From NCBI GenBank assembly GCA_009760855.2, contig WPIO01000014.1:2106001-2170000 (forward strand): a stretch of 64,000 bases of DNA, written 5' to 3'. The notes under the pieces were generated by a model. It saw nothing but the letters and a program-made list of their open reading frames with translations, did no database searches and was not told the origin of the DNA. The number at the start of each line of letters is the position of its first letter. Position 1 is the stretch's first letter. Below, piece by piece: positions 36,200-60,800 of the stretch. A program made the translations under genes and the position numbers. The DNA is from Cristatella mucedo (lineage: Eukaryota; Bryozoa; Phylactolaemata; Cristatellidae).

Positions 36200-39165
36200 T
36201 ACATGTTTGCTTAGTGCCTCTAAAAGTACGGTTCATCCCACTGCAAACATGATTCCTCAGGTGACCGACTGTGGCCATGCAAGCCATGAGCATCCTTGTG
36301 AGTCCCAGCTAAAAATGTGACAACTCCCTCAGAAGAAAAACGTTTTAGCTGTCTCTAAAGACGTTTGGTCACAGAAAATCTTGAGTCACAGCTAAGGCGG
36401 CTAGTCCTTCGCTAGAAGCCTGCGAGCCATACTGGACAGGACCTTAGCTTCCTTACGTTGGCTAAAAGGGGTAAGCTTGCCCAAGGGGGAGTTATGAACG
36501 ATTGCTGCTAAAACTGCCCCTTGTCGAAACCCCCTTCCATCGCCCTGTAATCCTGTTTCGTCGGCAATATGTAGCAATACTAGTCTTCTGGGCTCAGAAC
36601 GTGGGGTGCAAACTTGACCATTCGCAACATGCCCAAATCTCCACCGGCGTAGCTCCGCGTCTTAAAGTTGAAAATTTAGTAGTACGAGCTCTGAGAAGCC
36701 TCAAGACACGCGGCACGGGCGAGCGGCAGTACGTAGCAGGCAAGCAATACAAATGACACGAGGAAATCTGTTTAGGATGTCCCAAGCTATCAGCAAATGG
36801 GTGTTACTCTTACTTCAATTCCGCTATGACTGACGGCTCCATTGTCTCGCATCAGCGTATGCCGCTTGGTCCCGATTACCCGCTGGTGACTTTTTGCTGG
36901 CTTCCGCTTGATTACGCCATCCTGGACGAGAATTGCAAGGCGTGAGAATCCTCGGTAGATATCACATATCTGAACCTGCGTAGCAACGACTATCTTTGGC
37001 CGGTCGCAGATCCATCGTTGTGTTCAGGTGTTTCGCCCAATTGGGATGACATAAACGAACTTCCCTACGCCAAGTCACTGCGGCCCGTTACAGGCTGGTG
37101 GAAGAACATTATTAATCTCATCATTAATGCGAGGCTTCATGGGTCACACTACGCAACATCCTTTCCAGCCATTCTGAGCAGCTGTTAACATGCTTCTCAC
37201 AACCTCAATTGCTCTCCTGACTCAGCTATGCTTCTCATTTTCTCTTTGTCTGTTGGCTACCGAATACGTTCCGAAAGCCGCTTAGGCTTTGTGTGCGCTA
37301 TACAAAGCTCTCCTGAGTAACACCCACGTGGTCTTTATTGCTTTGTGGAATTACAGACGGCGACATACGCATACACACACGAGAACCTAATGACATCCAT
37401 TTCGAGCCAAGTGAGAGTACCGTGGGATTCTTCAAGTTCACACTTGTGAGCATCTGATAGGTCAATTAGTCAACTGTTATTTTACAGCACATACCGATAC
37501 TATCGGTTGGTGACAACAAAATTGCAAAGAAGAGTCTACGAGCGAGTCCAGTCGCATTACTCTTATGGGCCAACTCTTGATCGGAAGATTTTTGTGTGGA
37601 CTAATCTTGATGATTAGTAGTTGCAACCAAAACTTATGGCACACGACCCATTCCCGCCTTTCCTGCTAAAGAAGCTTAGAAAAGACTGATTTCCTTAATT
37701 AAATGCGACTTATCGGATACGGAAGTATCTCGCTTATGTAAGCTACACTATTGAGCTTAACATAAAAAGCATTATTTAGATGCAGTTCAAAATATTCCAA
37801 ATGAAATGTTGAAAAAATTCAGTTGATCACGATATGATATCACCCATGATGTGGGCACCCGAAGAAGTGGTTTCGCAGCTCATTAAAGAAATATTGCATA
37901 CTTGATAAAACCATAGTACAGACTATGATGAACCATGAGCAGTATGGCCGACCGGATGTGAAGATATTTCGGCACCTGCTACAGATAGTTATCGTTGGCA
38001 TAAAAGTGAACTATCTTAATACAATCGCCAGCAGAAGACTAAATGGCATTCGTTTTTTAAATAGGGGCCAGAAAATAAATTAGTAACGCCGCGAAACCTA
38101 AGATGTTCGGCTGGAATACTTAGCTCTGCTCTCCTAATTGGAGTTGTCATAGTCTTCGTCCCTAATTGGAGTCACCATAGTGCTAATATTGCTTAAAGCT
38201 CAAAAGTTTCATTCTGGAACCGCCTTAATAGATATTCATTGAGTCCGATCCAAGTCCAAGATAATGATCCATGGCTGGCTAAAGATATGTCTCCCTAGAC
38301 AAAAAATAGTCATTGGCACTCTCCAGACTAGAAAAGTGTCGCTTGGTGTAAGCAAGGCAGCCAAAAAACCACTGAGCCTCTAGCTGCTTGCTCTTTTCGC
38401 AGAGTAGTGTACCAAAGTAGCCTGGGACGGCTGCAATGTGATACTGGTGGTCACCCGGCTACGACAATCCCGCCCTTTGACTTGAAGCCAGATTAGCGAC
38501 CACGCGGATCCATCTGAACAGATTGTGGATATGTGGATCCGGCACAGATTTCTCCCTTGGCACAGTACTCTCTTCCCGAAGGATAGACTGGCGTTCCTGA
38601 ACAATGCCGGCAGTTACAAAAGAGAGTGCCTCGTGTGTGTGAGTCTCGGTTACACCTCTACTCGTACCTCTGGTGACGCGATTAGTACTCCGGAATAGCA
38701 GCAGTCGTCTTGAAGATAGCTTCGGTTCGAGGGCGTCCCTACCGCATCTGGTTAAGCTTGTATTATTGCTATTCCAAGTTCCCCTGCGACCCAGATGCAC
38801 CTCGTCTATTGGGCGTGACCTCGCTGCAACGTAGTTAGGCCCCAGCCGGACTCACACCACTAAGCCCTGATGCACACTAGCCTGGCCGTCTCTGCTGACT
38901 ACGAGGGATTTAATGTTAAACGGCCAGGCGGATCGTCTGACCCTATCAGCGCTGCAGCGACCTGCTCCCGGCTTGTGAGTTGGTCTGTGTACACGCTATC
39001 CTGTATCTCTCTCTTCACTCCTCACGCTCTGGAGAAGCGGTTCTAGGACGATTCACATACGATCATCCACCCACAATTCATCCACTTACAATTAATACAC
39101 TTCATGACTATTTATGCTGACAAGAAACCCTAAATCCAAATTAAAGGATTTGTTTCAACATTTTT
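36200..39165. other. Intergenic stretch, possibly decayed retroelement
   Basis: A peptide LPLVETPFHR near 36510 faintly resembles the segment before the integrase core in Ty3/gypsy elements, but the rest does not follow the family. A GC-richer part (38.4-38.9 kb) has short ORFs on both strands that I do not recognise. I cannot support a gene here. Confidence 0.2.
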
Positions 39166-39166
39166 C

Positions 39167-39600
39167 CAGTGTAGTCTTTCAGTGATGTTGTGTGTGCCTG
39201 CTAATCGTGTATTTGTCGCGAACGCCTCACCTGCGGCCAATGGTTAAGCCATTGACACAGCACAGTGTCCGGCCACTAATGTACGGTATATTTCCCGACA
39301 CAGCTGCTGCGATTCATCAAGCTCTCATATATGTAGGCGTGAGAGCAATAAAGATTGAGTCTTGAGACAAATATATGCAAACACTACTCTTGTATGAGGA
39401 AAATAAAGGCCGGCTTTGCAATGGGTAGGAGGGTGTGATGATATGATAAATTAAGTTTGACAATCGTGGCAGCAAGAAAAAATTGTCTGAGCAGAGGCCG
39501 CTGTCGGAAGTTGCTGGAGATTGTTGAGCGACAGTGAACGCGACACACAAGATACAACACACAAGATAACAGCAGCTCAAAAAGTGCAAGCGAACAGCCC
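39167..39600 (+). other. LTR-like promoter/poly(A) module, doubtful
   Basis: A CCAAT-containing GC-rich part (GCGGCCAATGG), a TATA-like CATATATGTAGGCG, and AATAAA 15-20 bp later followed by GATTGAGTCTTGAGAC. This compact order is typical of retroelement LTRs. I found no second copy, primer-binding site or target-site duplication, so the call is weak. Confidence 0.2.
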
Positions 39601-40146
39601 AACCATTAATCTCATCGCTCCTACTTTAGCTCCTTCATCAACGGCCGACTAGGAGATGTATTGATGCTCCGTGCCACTTAAAAGCTTCACCAGTCAAATT
39701 GCCGTGCGTTTGCCACCGTTTGAAAAGGATACACGACTCTAGCCGAAAATAGATGGCCATAGCTGTCGATGGTCGTGATTTATATGTACTTGCACGTTTT
39801 GCTGCACTTTCAAGGGCACACAGAGTAAAAAAAACACAAAACTTTGAAGCCAAAGATCTCGTTCGCTGAATTATTGCTAACAACCCACAGGTGGTAAACA
39901 CGATTGCAACGTAACTAAAAAGCAAACCACATGTGACTGGAACATTAAGCATTCTTTATAATATTATGTGCGGTAGCTCCTTTAACAATGATAAGGGGAA
40001 AAATGCATCTAGGAAGTGTGCCTTTACGAAAGGTTTCTTCTAAATACGCATCCCCGAGCGAAACGCAGATTGAAATGCTGACTAGTTTCTAAGGGCAAGG
40101 TCGAGCCGAGCCTAATCACTGGTTCTGCCGGACAACAGCATGCTCA

Positions 40147-40256
40147 GCGCCTGTGTCCGGGACGGCGCCTGTGTCCGGGACGGCGCCTGTGTCCGGGACG
40201 GCGCCTGTGTCCGGGACGGCGCCTGTGTCCGGGACGGCGGTGTCCGGGACGGCGGC
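40147..40256. repeat. 18-bp GC-rich tandem repeat
   Basis: About five exact copies of GCGCCTGTGTCCGGGACG, then two shortened ones. It lies about 30 bp downstream of the AKAP10 stop codon, so probably in its 3' UTR. Confidence 0.95.
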
Positions 40257-40286
40257 GTCCATACGCTTAAAGGCTCGTCCATACGC

Positions 40287-40298
<12 letters not shown>
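40257..40298. repeat. 20-bp tandem duplication over the AKAP10 stop
   Basis: GTCCATACGCTTAAAGGCTC occurs twice head to tail. The copy nearer the gene supplies the last codons and TAA of AKAP10 on the minus strand, and the other repeats them in the 3' UTR. Confidence 0.95.
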
Positions 40299-50967
<10,669 letters not shown>

Positions 50968-51874
50968 CCCAATACATCATAGCAGCAGTTTCGAGGAACT
51001 CAACGGCGACGTGAATGCTTCGCGACTAGCACCAACAGCAGACCAAGCGGTTAGCCCACGGGAGCTGCCATCGCTTCTTCCGGTTTTACCAGTTGATAAG
51101 GTCGCCCTCCGCACGCCCAGCCTTGACAGCGCGTGTAGCTGGTGCAGCGACGTCGCAGCTGCCCACCCGGCCGGCCCAACTCCTGGTGTCGCGACCGCAA
51201 GCATCGAACGTGTTTTTAAAAACAAGCAACAATCATAGACACGGCGGTCGTCTTTTGAAAGGTACTCGACGCTCGCAAGGCGCCGGCGCCGCCAGCTCGG
51301 ACGTCCTTTAGGGCTAGCGAAGAAGTGCCTGCTGGTGGTGGTGGTGGGACTTGTCTCGTCCGCGGATCGCTGGTGCCGCTGGTCGTGCGCACGGGTATCG
51401 CCAGCGATGCCCATCCGTAGCTACTCCGCGAGAGCTGCTTTCAGCCATCGGCCTGATTCTCCTCGCTATGCGCTCTCCGGGCCGCCGAACATCGCAGCGG
51501 CGCCCTGCTGAACTGCCGGCGTGCTACTATTAGCATGCTCCGCCTACGCCTCGGCGATCCTCGGCGTTGATGCGATAGGCCCTGTGGCTCAAGCTCTCCC
51601 GGCAGAAATTTTGCTCGCCATCACTGCTGCGTGTCTTTCGCGAACTGAGCGCAGTTTCGACCCTCTCGCCGCCTGCGAACGTGCGCTGGCGACAGGGCGG
51701 TGCTGTTGCCGCTGAGGTGCTGCTGCTGGGCATTCTGCTGGCCGCCGCCGCTTCTTCAGAGCTTCGGCTCGCTGTTTTCAGTATTTTTTTCATGCGCCTG
51801 TCGCCGAATCGTTTTTGTAGCATCTTTCATTCTTTGCATTTTGAAGCAGTTCGGATGTTTAGCCTTCATATTCG
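50968..51874. promoter_or_regulatory. CpG-rich bidirectional promoter, AKAP10 / AKTIP
   Basis: It is 907 bp between the divergent start codons, visibly GC- and CpG-rich (GCGGCGCC, CGCCGGCGCC and similar), unlike the AT-rich surroundings. No TATA box was seen near either start. The high GC content also removes stops by chance, which explains the long ORFs on both strands here (for example 51414-50977 minus). Confidence 0.65.
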
Positions 51875-51895
51875 ATGACTTCGAAGAAAGACGCG
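51875..51895 (+). other. AKTIP: Proposed first coding exon of AKTIP
   Basis: ATG and six more codons, then GCG|GTAAGC, phase 0, which fits the phase 0 start of the 53438 exon. An in-frame TAG lies 12 nt upstream of the ATG. The N-terminus of this family is poorly conserved, so homology cannot confirm it. Confidence 0.55.
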
Positions 51896-54800
51896 GTAAG
51901 CATTTACTCGAGCTCGTGCCTTGCCTTTTGCAAATTCATTTCTCGTTACGAGTGGCGACATTCGCAAGGCCTCACTGTGTGTGTTTCGCCTGAGCGGTAG
52001 GTGTGTGCTCGCAGTGTTCGTGGTCATTAGCTATGGCCGGGTACCGATCCACTGTGAATGCTGGGCGGTCCCTGCCATTCGATTATAAACGATCATGGTT
52101 CGTTTGTCGCCGCCGAAGCTTTCCCCTGTGAAGTCCGTAATAGCGATTGTTCGAGCCATTGTGGGCTTCGAACAATGGCTGCGTTCTTCTTTCATCTTAT
52201 GCTCAATTACTCAGCTGTGTCTGTAAACTACTCAAGCCATCCCAAAAGCTCCTTTTCTTCCACTAGCCCTTACCGCCTTGCTGGCTGCCTTTTAGTCTTG
52301 AGCTGCCTATGCCGGCTGCTCCCCCACTGATCTTCGGTCTGCCAGCCTCGAAGCATAAGCCGAAGTCAATTGCTGATTTGCCACTGCCATAGGTGCCCGG
52401 AAAATTCGACGATTCGAAAGCTTTAGGACCAAGACGGCGGTGGGCAGATCGCCCTTCGTTGGCAGGCGTTGATCTTATGTCCAACCGAATCGCAACTGCC
52501 AACCTGTCGGTCAAATCTGACGTACTGTGGCAGGCTAGCTCTCCTTCTGGCGTGCAGTAGCCGCTAATCCAACGATCGATTTTACGACTGCTTGTCTTGA
52601 CATCAGCGACCCTCGATCGGCCAGTTGGTGTGCATTATTTCCTTTAGACCAGCGATAGTGGCTGCAGCAGATCACCATCTGACGGCTGGTCATCAATTGA
52701 CTGGTTATTCGAATCGTGCTGACAACCGCTATTACATTTCTTTGTGGTGCCAGTGGCCGCTGATCGGTTTCGGAGGCATGGGTATTTTAATCGCCCACAG
52801 CCCAGCCTTTTCCTTTGTAGTATTATCGGCTGCTCATTTGCATGCTCGTGTGGCTTGATTGCTATGGATACCCCCTCGTAGGCCGTGCCCGTGTCATATA
52901 TTGAAATTCTAGCTCAGTCGGATTTGGCCGGTTTAGGTTAGCCACTCTGGCAGGACCTTGGCAATGAAAGCCGTCAGTTTGTTGGGCTTCCTTTTACTAG
53001 TATAGTGCAACTACCAAACATTGTCTGCATGTCCAGACCACTGCAACCAGGACCGAGTTTTTCCAGTTTCTGTGCTGCCAGGCTAGAAAGCAAAGCTGTC
53101 ACAGTTCCAAAAATATTATGTTCATATTTATTTAGCTGAGTGTGGCCTACTTTTGCCATTGTCACGTGCTCTTCCGGTCAGTTATTGCCAAGACTGAGTG
53201 ACAGGTCTGTTTGGTAATCTGCCTGTCAACTACTGTTTGGTCACTTCGTGAATTCCATCCTGGTGGAGGCATGGGGGTACCTTCCGTGTATCGTTGCCAA
53301 TTTCTAGTCGTGATTTAGACTCTGGTGAGTTATGGAAGGGGTCATGATTTGTTTGCATAAGTTATGTCTGAACTTTTCTCAACGTTTTAGTTTTGGTGAT
53401 GCTGTTGAGGCTAGCCTGTTCCTTTTTGTTTTCCCAGGCTGCTCACTCAGGTGATAAGGCTGCTTCCCCAGTAGACAACAGGAAGCTTTCATCATCACCT
53501 GCTTTGGACATTGAGACACAAGCAAAGCTGGCTCAACGACTAATTAACCCTATGACTGCTACACCCAGAGGTGGCCATGCATATGGACCGTACTTTTTGG
53601 AGTATTGCCTTATGGCAGAATAGTGAGTATGATTTAACCACCCGTCATGTTGTCTGCTGGGCAATTAAATAATTAAATAAATCTAATTAGCCTGATTCTT
53701 TTTGAGCTACCGTTGGCTAACCCTACTCATGAGCCAGTACTGATAATGCATTTGTTAACAACAATGGCTAACTCGCACAGTCCTTGGATCAGGACTTTAA
53801 AAAAAAATAAATGGTTGCATGCAATGCAATTCTTCGACAGTGGAAACTAACATTATTGATAATACAGTACCCATAGAACTTGCTATATGATTGCATAATG
53901 GTCCTATGGTGGGAAGCTATTGAAACATCGAGTGAAGATCTGGTGGTTCTTCATTTTTCTCCTTCGTTTTTAGTCGGCATTGATAGGCTGTACCATTCTG
54001 GCTATAGCTAGTTACTCCTGTGCTTCCGGAAGTTTGGAAATCGATTTGTAATTCAGGTCTTCTTGATCTGCAGCCAATCCCTGTCGACAGCCTCGATACC
54101 AGCATGTGCGATCAGGCGATTGCAGCTGGTGCAAAACTCTGCAGCTAGGCTTGTCTGTCGTGAGCGGCGCAGTTGCCACATTACACCACTTCTCGCCGAC
54201 CTGCACTGGCTACCAGTCAAGCAATGGATTGACTTCAAGGTTTTGTCGCTCACTTTTAAGTCACTTTATTCTTTGGCTCCGGCCTATCTCTCAGATATAC
54301 TCCTCCATCAGGCCAAGCATCGTACCACCTGCTTTTCGGAATCCAACAGTCTACAAATACCTCGTACAAACCTTAAATCCTTCGGAGACCATGCATTATT
54401 TCGTATGCTCCCAAAGCCTGGAACTCACACCCGACTTGCGTCAGAACATCCCCTGACCTGACCACATTTAAAAAGAACTTAAAATGCCTATTTAGGATAG
54501 CATTTAGTGGGTCCCTGTGGTTCGTCCTTGATGTGCTTATGCGTGCTGACACTGTGCATGCTGCCACTAACCACATTTACATGCTGACCCTGTGCATGTC
54601 ACCCCTAACCATGTTATTCATTTTGTTTGTTTATCGAGCATGATTTTACTCACCATTCAATTGCATTTCCCTTTGCAGCAAATGTAAAGCGCCTAGAGAG
54701 AGATTGAGTTCTCTGAGGGCACTTTATCAAGTGCATTATTATTATTATTATTATTCTCTCATTGATGCAGTAAGCTTTAGGAATGCTCTTGATGAGCATG

Positions 54801-57800
54801 CTCCCGTAAAGGCTGCTCATGTATGGGGACACAAGATTCATTTCTGTTTACCAAAGAACTTCGATAGATATGCCTTTGTAAAGCCCAGGCCCAAATGTAC
54901 TTGTTGTTGAAAACCATCTGAATTGGCTCCAGCAGCTGAAAAAATTAATGATGCCTTTATCGGCCTTGCGTTCGGTCGATCTTGTTTTCTTTTGCTGATA
55001 CACGACGAAACTGTGCTTTCTACTCACAAGACACCATAAACGTGCAGCTGGGCCAAGAGACTTTGCTGTGTTGTTATTTATGGAGATACATATGTGCATA
55101 GGTTTCTTGAATGGGGGGCAAGCTTGGATAGCCGACCTAAAGGAAACCTTTTAAAGCAGCTGGGCAGCTGCTCCAGGTAATGAGGAATGTAACCATTGAT
55201 TTATTTGAATGATGCATTGCTTAGAGGTGGCAAATTAAACTTGTACCAGAATTTGGACAGGCGGAAAGGGAATATAGCATCTAGAGTGATATTTGAAATA
55301 AATAAAACCAATACTGCACGTTTAAATAGAGCTTGTACACATGTGCACGCAAACACGTGCATGATCGCATATCGTTGCATGGACTAGAAATAGAAATGGG
55401 GTCTATAGTGGGATGCCAAGAAAAGAAGCAGCGATTCTAGAAAGGATGTTGGGAACTGAAAACCGTCATAGCAGGATTGGATATCTCAATATCTGCTTGT
55501 AGAATGGCAGTAAGCCATGGTATAAGTCATTGTCTGAATTCTCGCCAACTGCTATTGCAGTTAGTGTTAATAGTCATTTTTCACACACACAAGTAGTTCT
55601 TGCCTTGAACCAAAGTTAAATCTTCGATCGATAATGTGCCCATTGCTTAGCCATAGAGCTGACGGCGGGGCATCCGAACCTGAGCCATAGGTGATCATAT
55701 GCGATGGGATGTCAACAATGAGTCTCAGTAATATGGATGACAAGAAAATAGAGGGAAAATACTGGTAGAAGAGAATATTTCTATGAAAAGGTCTCATTCT
55801 TCTACACCGAGGTTTTACCTCTCATTCGTTTGATTCCCCAAAAGACTGGCAGTTAATCTCAGCAACACTTACCTTCGCTTACTCGGTATACGAACTGAGT
55901 TCTGTTGTTTATGATAGTGTCTTGACTCTTCAAGTGCTTGTGGAATTATTTATTTTTAGTCCCCTTCTGATGATCATTGTTCTTTCAATCGCCATTCGGT
56001 CAGCCCCGTGAGTCCTATCCAAATGGTAAGGTCCTAGCACATCATAAGACCCTGGTCATGATGGGAGGTGCTTTAAGCCCTGCAGCCAACATTTTGTAAT
56101 TCCTACTGCAAGCGGGTTTGTAAGGCACCAAGGCTCCTGTTATATACATGTAAATGAGGCTGTTGTATCAGCCTGTTTTTTATCCTGACTAGTAAGTGTG
56201 TTGCAGCCTGCCTGCTTTTAGATGTAGATGAGTTTCCCACCAAGTTCTTAGTGTCCAGTGTACTCGAGCTTCGTTAGTGTGAGTGTGCTGCTAGCACACA
56301 CCCACATATTCAGATATATGCAGACTGGGTGCCAAGGCAGCCTCGCCTCAAGCAGAACCCGATCGCGACCTCTGGCTTACCGGTTCGGTCCTCTACCGAA
56401 CTTATGTGTATACATTTACACTCAGGGCAATACATTTTTACGCAGGCGAGCACAGCACTGTCTTTGGACAGTCGGTTCACTGTCGTTCAGATTACTAAGC
56501 TGCTGCCCAGCAGTCGCCGAGCGCACGGAATGTGCCGATTTTTTGCAGCATGGTGAAAATGAAATCCTGGTCCCCAATGCCCGGAATGCAATGCATATAC
56601 TCGGATCCTTTACCGGCAAAAGAGCCTTTACCCAAACCTTCGGATCCTGCCACGGCCGTGCTTCAAAGTGTGCTGCATGCAGTCGTCTCTGTATTCCTCA
56701 CCTCAGCCTTTGGCTTGCTCGAAGCCAGTGGTTCTGGTTACCGAAGAGTGAAACTTGCTTTCGGCTGTCTAATTAACCGAGTGCCAACCTTTGGAAGTCC
56801 AGTGGGGGCGGGCGTGGCGGTTGGCCCATGGCAGCCTTTCAGCTTTATGCTCCTCGCTCGCAGCCCGGGCGCTTTCTTGGCCATTCGTCGGAAAATGTTA
56901 TCCTCTGCCCCAAGTCGACGCTGCACCGTTCGGCAGCTAGTTGTTGTCCCTGTTGCCTCTTTGTCCCGTGAAAGCACTAGATTAGCCTTTAGCTGGCCTT
57001 CCTAGTGCTCAGCTCAGCCATCTCAGTAGCCACTCCTTCCGACTCGTGTGTTCTGTTCTGGCGGCCTATGCAGTGGCTGCTTCCTAGCATACATGGAGCT
57101 AGACTATACTAGATTAGAGGATTTTCCCTCATTTCAAGTACAGGAGCATTCTTCTTATTGCTCCAGCCCTATTTATGAAGGACTAGCATACTGCCTTTAG
57201 CTAAGTCGCGGTGCTTCTTAACCTTCGGTGTGTAACTATTGCACCGGTTTACATCCTTGACCAGAAAGGGGAATAAAGCAGCCGAACGCTCGTGATTGTC
57301 TTCAAGGCTAGATTCTCAAAAGGCCATGAGATTTAAAGAGGTTGTGGATTTTTGGCCTGATATTGGTCAATGTTGATCATTTCTGTACGTGCACCTAGTC
57401 ATAACCATGTATACGTTCTTCTACATGGTGTGATCCATCATATCTCATTTCTTTTGCCGAGGACGGCACTCCTAAGCCGGTAAGCTGCTTATAGCCCCAA
57501 CAGCATTGGAATCTGGTCTTTTCTGGTGTGCCTAAATACTTAATATACTTGGTGGCAGGTGTGTGTGTGGTATATCTGCTCGTATCTCTGGACTTAACTA
57601 AGTTATAAAGAGTTTTGCTGGAGCGTGTTCCATCGTGCTTTCCGAGCTTCACGATGCATGTAGAAGACAGGCTACTCGAACTTAGCCATCTGCCCCGGCC
57701 GAGATGGCTCTGAGTTAGTTTTATTGTTTTACTTGACTCCATCGTTGCTATCAATACTTCTTGCTTGGTGTTTTAGTGATGCCTAACCCTCATGTCACAT

Positions 57801-60800
57801 GGGCAGATGCAGTATTGTGTGGTCGGTGGGTAAGAAGGATGTTTTCGACAGAAAGATTGGAAACGCATCTCTTGTTACAGATGCTGTCCTTGGCTTACAT
57901 GCTGTTCCTCTGTGCATTGTGTGATGTTGTTTCACCTCTTCTGCTTGTTCAAACTTGATTCAGTGTTGGACTTCAGATGTTGCTACAAAATCTTGATTGT
58001 GTCTTTCGTAGTGACCTGGTACACAAGCAGAAGCTTCCAGGAGTGTATGTAATACCGTCAGCATTGACACCACTATGTAAGTATTGCCAGGCCGGTAGGT
58101 GGTGACAATTTCTTTGTTAACATACTGAATGCCATTCTATTTAATGCCGACCTTTGGATTTTTGTGTTTTTTTCTGATGTTTTTTGCGTGCCTATGCCAT
58201 TACTGATTGCTGCATGCTGCATATTTTTGCACTAGAAATGTGTTTATGGCTTCTTAGAATGATATAGGTCTTTGTGCTATATTAAATGTGATGAGAACAA
58301 CAGCTTAGCTAGCTGGATAGGGAAACGTACGTCGTGTTTTGCTAAAGTCATAATTTCGTCATGATTCGAAAATCCAAAATGTGCCGTGTATGGAGAGATA
58401 CGTTTTCAGTATTTTGAGCCTTAAGTTATTCTTGTATAACACGTGCTCTTAGCTTAGCCCTAACAAACATCAATCATACATATTACAAATAATAAAGAAG
58501 AACACGAAAAGTGCTCTCAAAATGTCAATAGGAACAAATGAGAAGAGCTAAGCACCACGTGTCTGTAGTGACTCTTGAGAAGAGAAAAATGACAAAGGAA
58601 AGTGGGCTGTTCTAGTAGTCAAGTCACGATCGAACTGGAAACTGAACCCCATCCTGCTTACTGTGGCCATTCTTGGTCTGTAGACAGTACCTTGCAGAGA
58701 AGCAGGCACATGTATGCCAATGTTTCTGTTGGTATTGGTTTTGGAGCGGTTGCACTTGCTGTCTGGCTTTAGCTTTGCTCGCACCTACCTTCTGCTTTTA
58801 TATTATATATATATACTACGTTTGTATAGCACCGTAAGAGAACTCAATCTCTATTCAGGCGCTTCACATATGCCACGGGTGGGGCTCGAGCCCACGACCT
58901 CGGCCGGACCTGGTTCGGGGCAAGCACCTTATATTCTGTTACTTCCCTTGTGCACGATTTTAAACTCACTGGAACTTTATGGAAATGGAAGTGTGCTACG
59001 TACGACAAGACATTATTACTCGTCCCCATTGATTGGTTTGAGATGTGTGAAATGCAGCATCTGTTGGTCTGCATAAGAAATCCGGTAATGTGGCTGAAAA
59101 TGGTCCGGAGATTACAGCTGAAAATCAAGTCACCTATTCATGTGTAGCCAAAGTCGATGGATGCATTATTGCTTAATGGCCAGCTGCCGTTCTGAGCTTT
59201 GAGGCCTTGCCTGCACCTAATGTTTGCCTTCTGTTCACTAACCTAATTATTGAATCCCCACAGAAAATGAATGTATTTAAGGTATCTTTAAGATTTTATA
59301 TAAGCAAGTACCTAGTAATTAAAAAAATTGTTATGACCCTTTCAAAGTAAATGATAAAAAAGGTAAATGATGGTGTGCCAACATGTAGGTATCTATTCTG
59401 CTCAGACGGTGCCTCAAGCAGCTTTGACCGCACTGTTCTTCGACAAAGAAAGGTGTTCACATATGGTCTGGGAGGCAAGCATCTTAATGGCTGACCTTAC
59501 CTAACTGATGCCACCCTGGTTTGGCCCCGGGTCAATGGGCTCACCTTTACGACCGAGGTCGTGGGCTCAAGCCCTGCAGCATGTGTTAAGCACCTGAATA
59601 GAGATTCAGTTCTCTTAGGGTGTTGTAAAAATGACATATTTTTACGGCATACACGAGACCGTCCAAAAACAACAGGGGTGACTATTTATTTGTCTTAAGT
59701 GAACCTGTGTGGAGGTTTTTCGAATCAGTAGATCTAGAATGTCATGGCACTCCCGGTGTGTTTGTACTGAAGTGGATGTTTTAAGCTAAAACTTCAGTGT
59801 TGACCTGACCTGTTCTCCTTTTATAGAGTCAATTACTGGCCTTTGCCTTTTCTTAATTTACCGTGTTCAGCCTACAGTTATGTGCAGCCTGTTAAAAAGG
59901 TCACTAGAAATTCTGTGTGGTCATTTCATGGCTTGGCATCCATTTCCAGTGTCTACATCTACTTGTGAGCATTTGTCTCTCGTCTGTATATCGTATTACG
60001 GTCTTGCTTAGTTCCAAATATCGTGCCAAGAAACACTAATTTAATTAGCAGGACTAGCCACTCTGACGATCACTTGATCTATGACCTTTTGTTGTTTTAG
60101 TGTGGCACGGTATTATTTTTGTCAGGCAGGGCCATTACCAGGATGGAGTGTTCAGATTTCAGCTGTTTCTGCCTGACGTTTACCCAGATGCAGATCCACC
60201 GGTGAGCTTATACATGCATTCTGAATGTGTATGATGTGTTAAATAAATTAGAAGTGGCTGTAAATTGATTATGGTGCTGTGATGAAATGCTAAAAATCAG
60301 TCAACTTATTCACTCTGGCCTTGACCTGACTGTCTCAATGCTATATCAATTAAAAGTTATTTTGGTATGATATACCAGTCGGTCTCATCTGCAGTAAGTA
60401 CTAAGGGATTTCCAAAGTGAATGGGATATATAAAGAGATGGCTGGGTTTTTTACAATATGGACTTCTCGGGTATGCTTTCCGAACCAATTAATGGCTTGG
60501 GTGCATGTATGTATGTATGTAATGTAATGTAATGTATCTCCGTCTGTAACTCCACAAAGCCGCAAACACAACTTGAGTTTTATGCATGAGAGTTTTGTGT
60601 AGCACACTCAAAGCAAAAACAGCTTTTGGTGTGCATAATATAGCTAGCATACTTTATCTTACTCAACAAAAATAAAATGAGAAGCATAGCAGAGTCTGGA
60701 ATGCAGTAGGATGGCTGGAAAGGATGTGACTAGGCGGCAGCAGGAGAGATGTCGTTGCATAAGAATTGTGGAAGTGAGTTCCACCGTCTAATACTTGCAG

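Noticed and set aside
50977..51414. 145-codon minus-strand ORF and neighbours in the CpG-rich block
   Set aside because: High GC lowers stop frequency; no domain seen, and the AKAP10 start with its in-frame TGA lies within.
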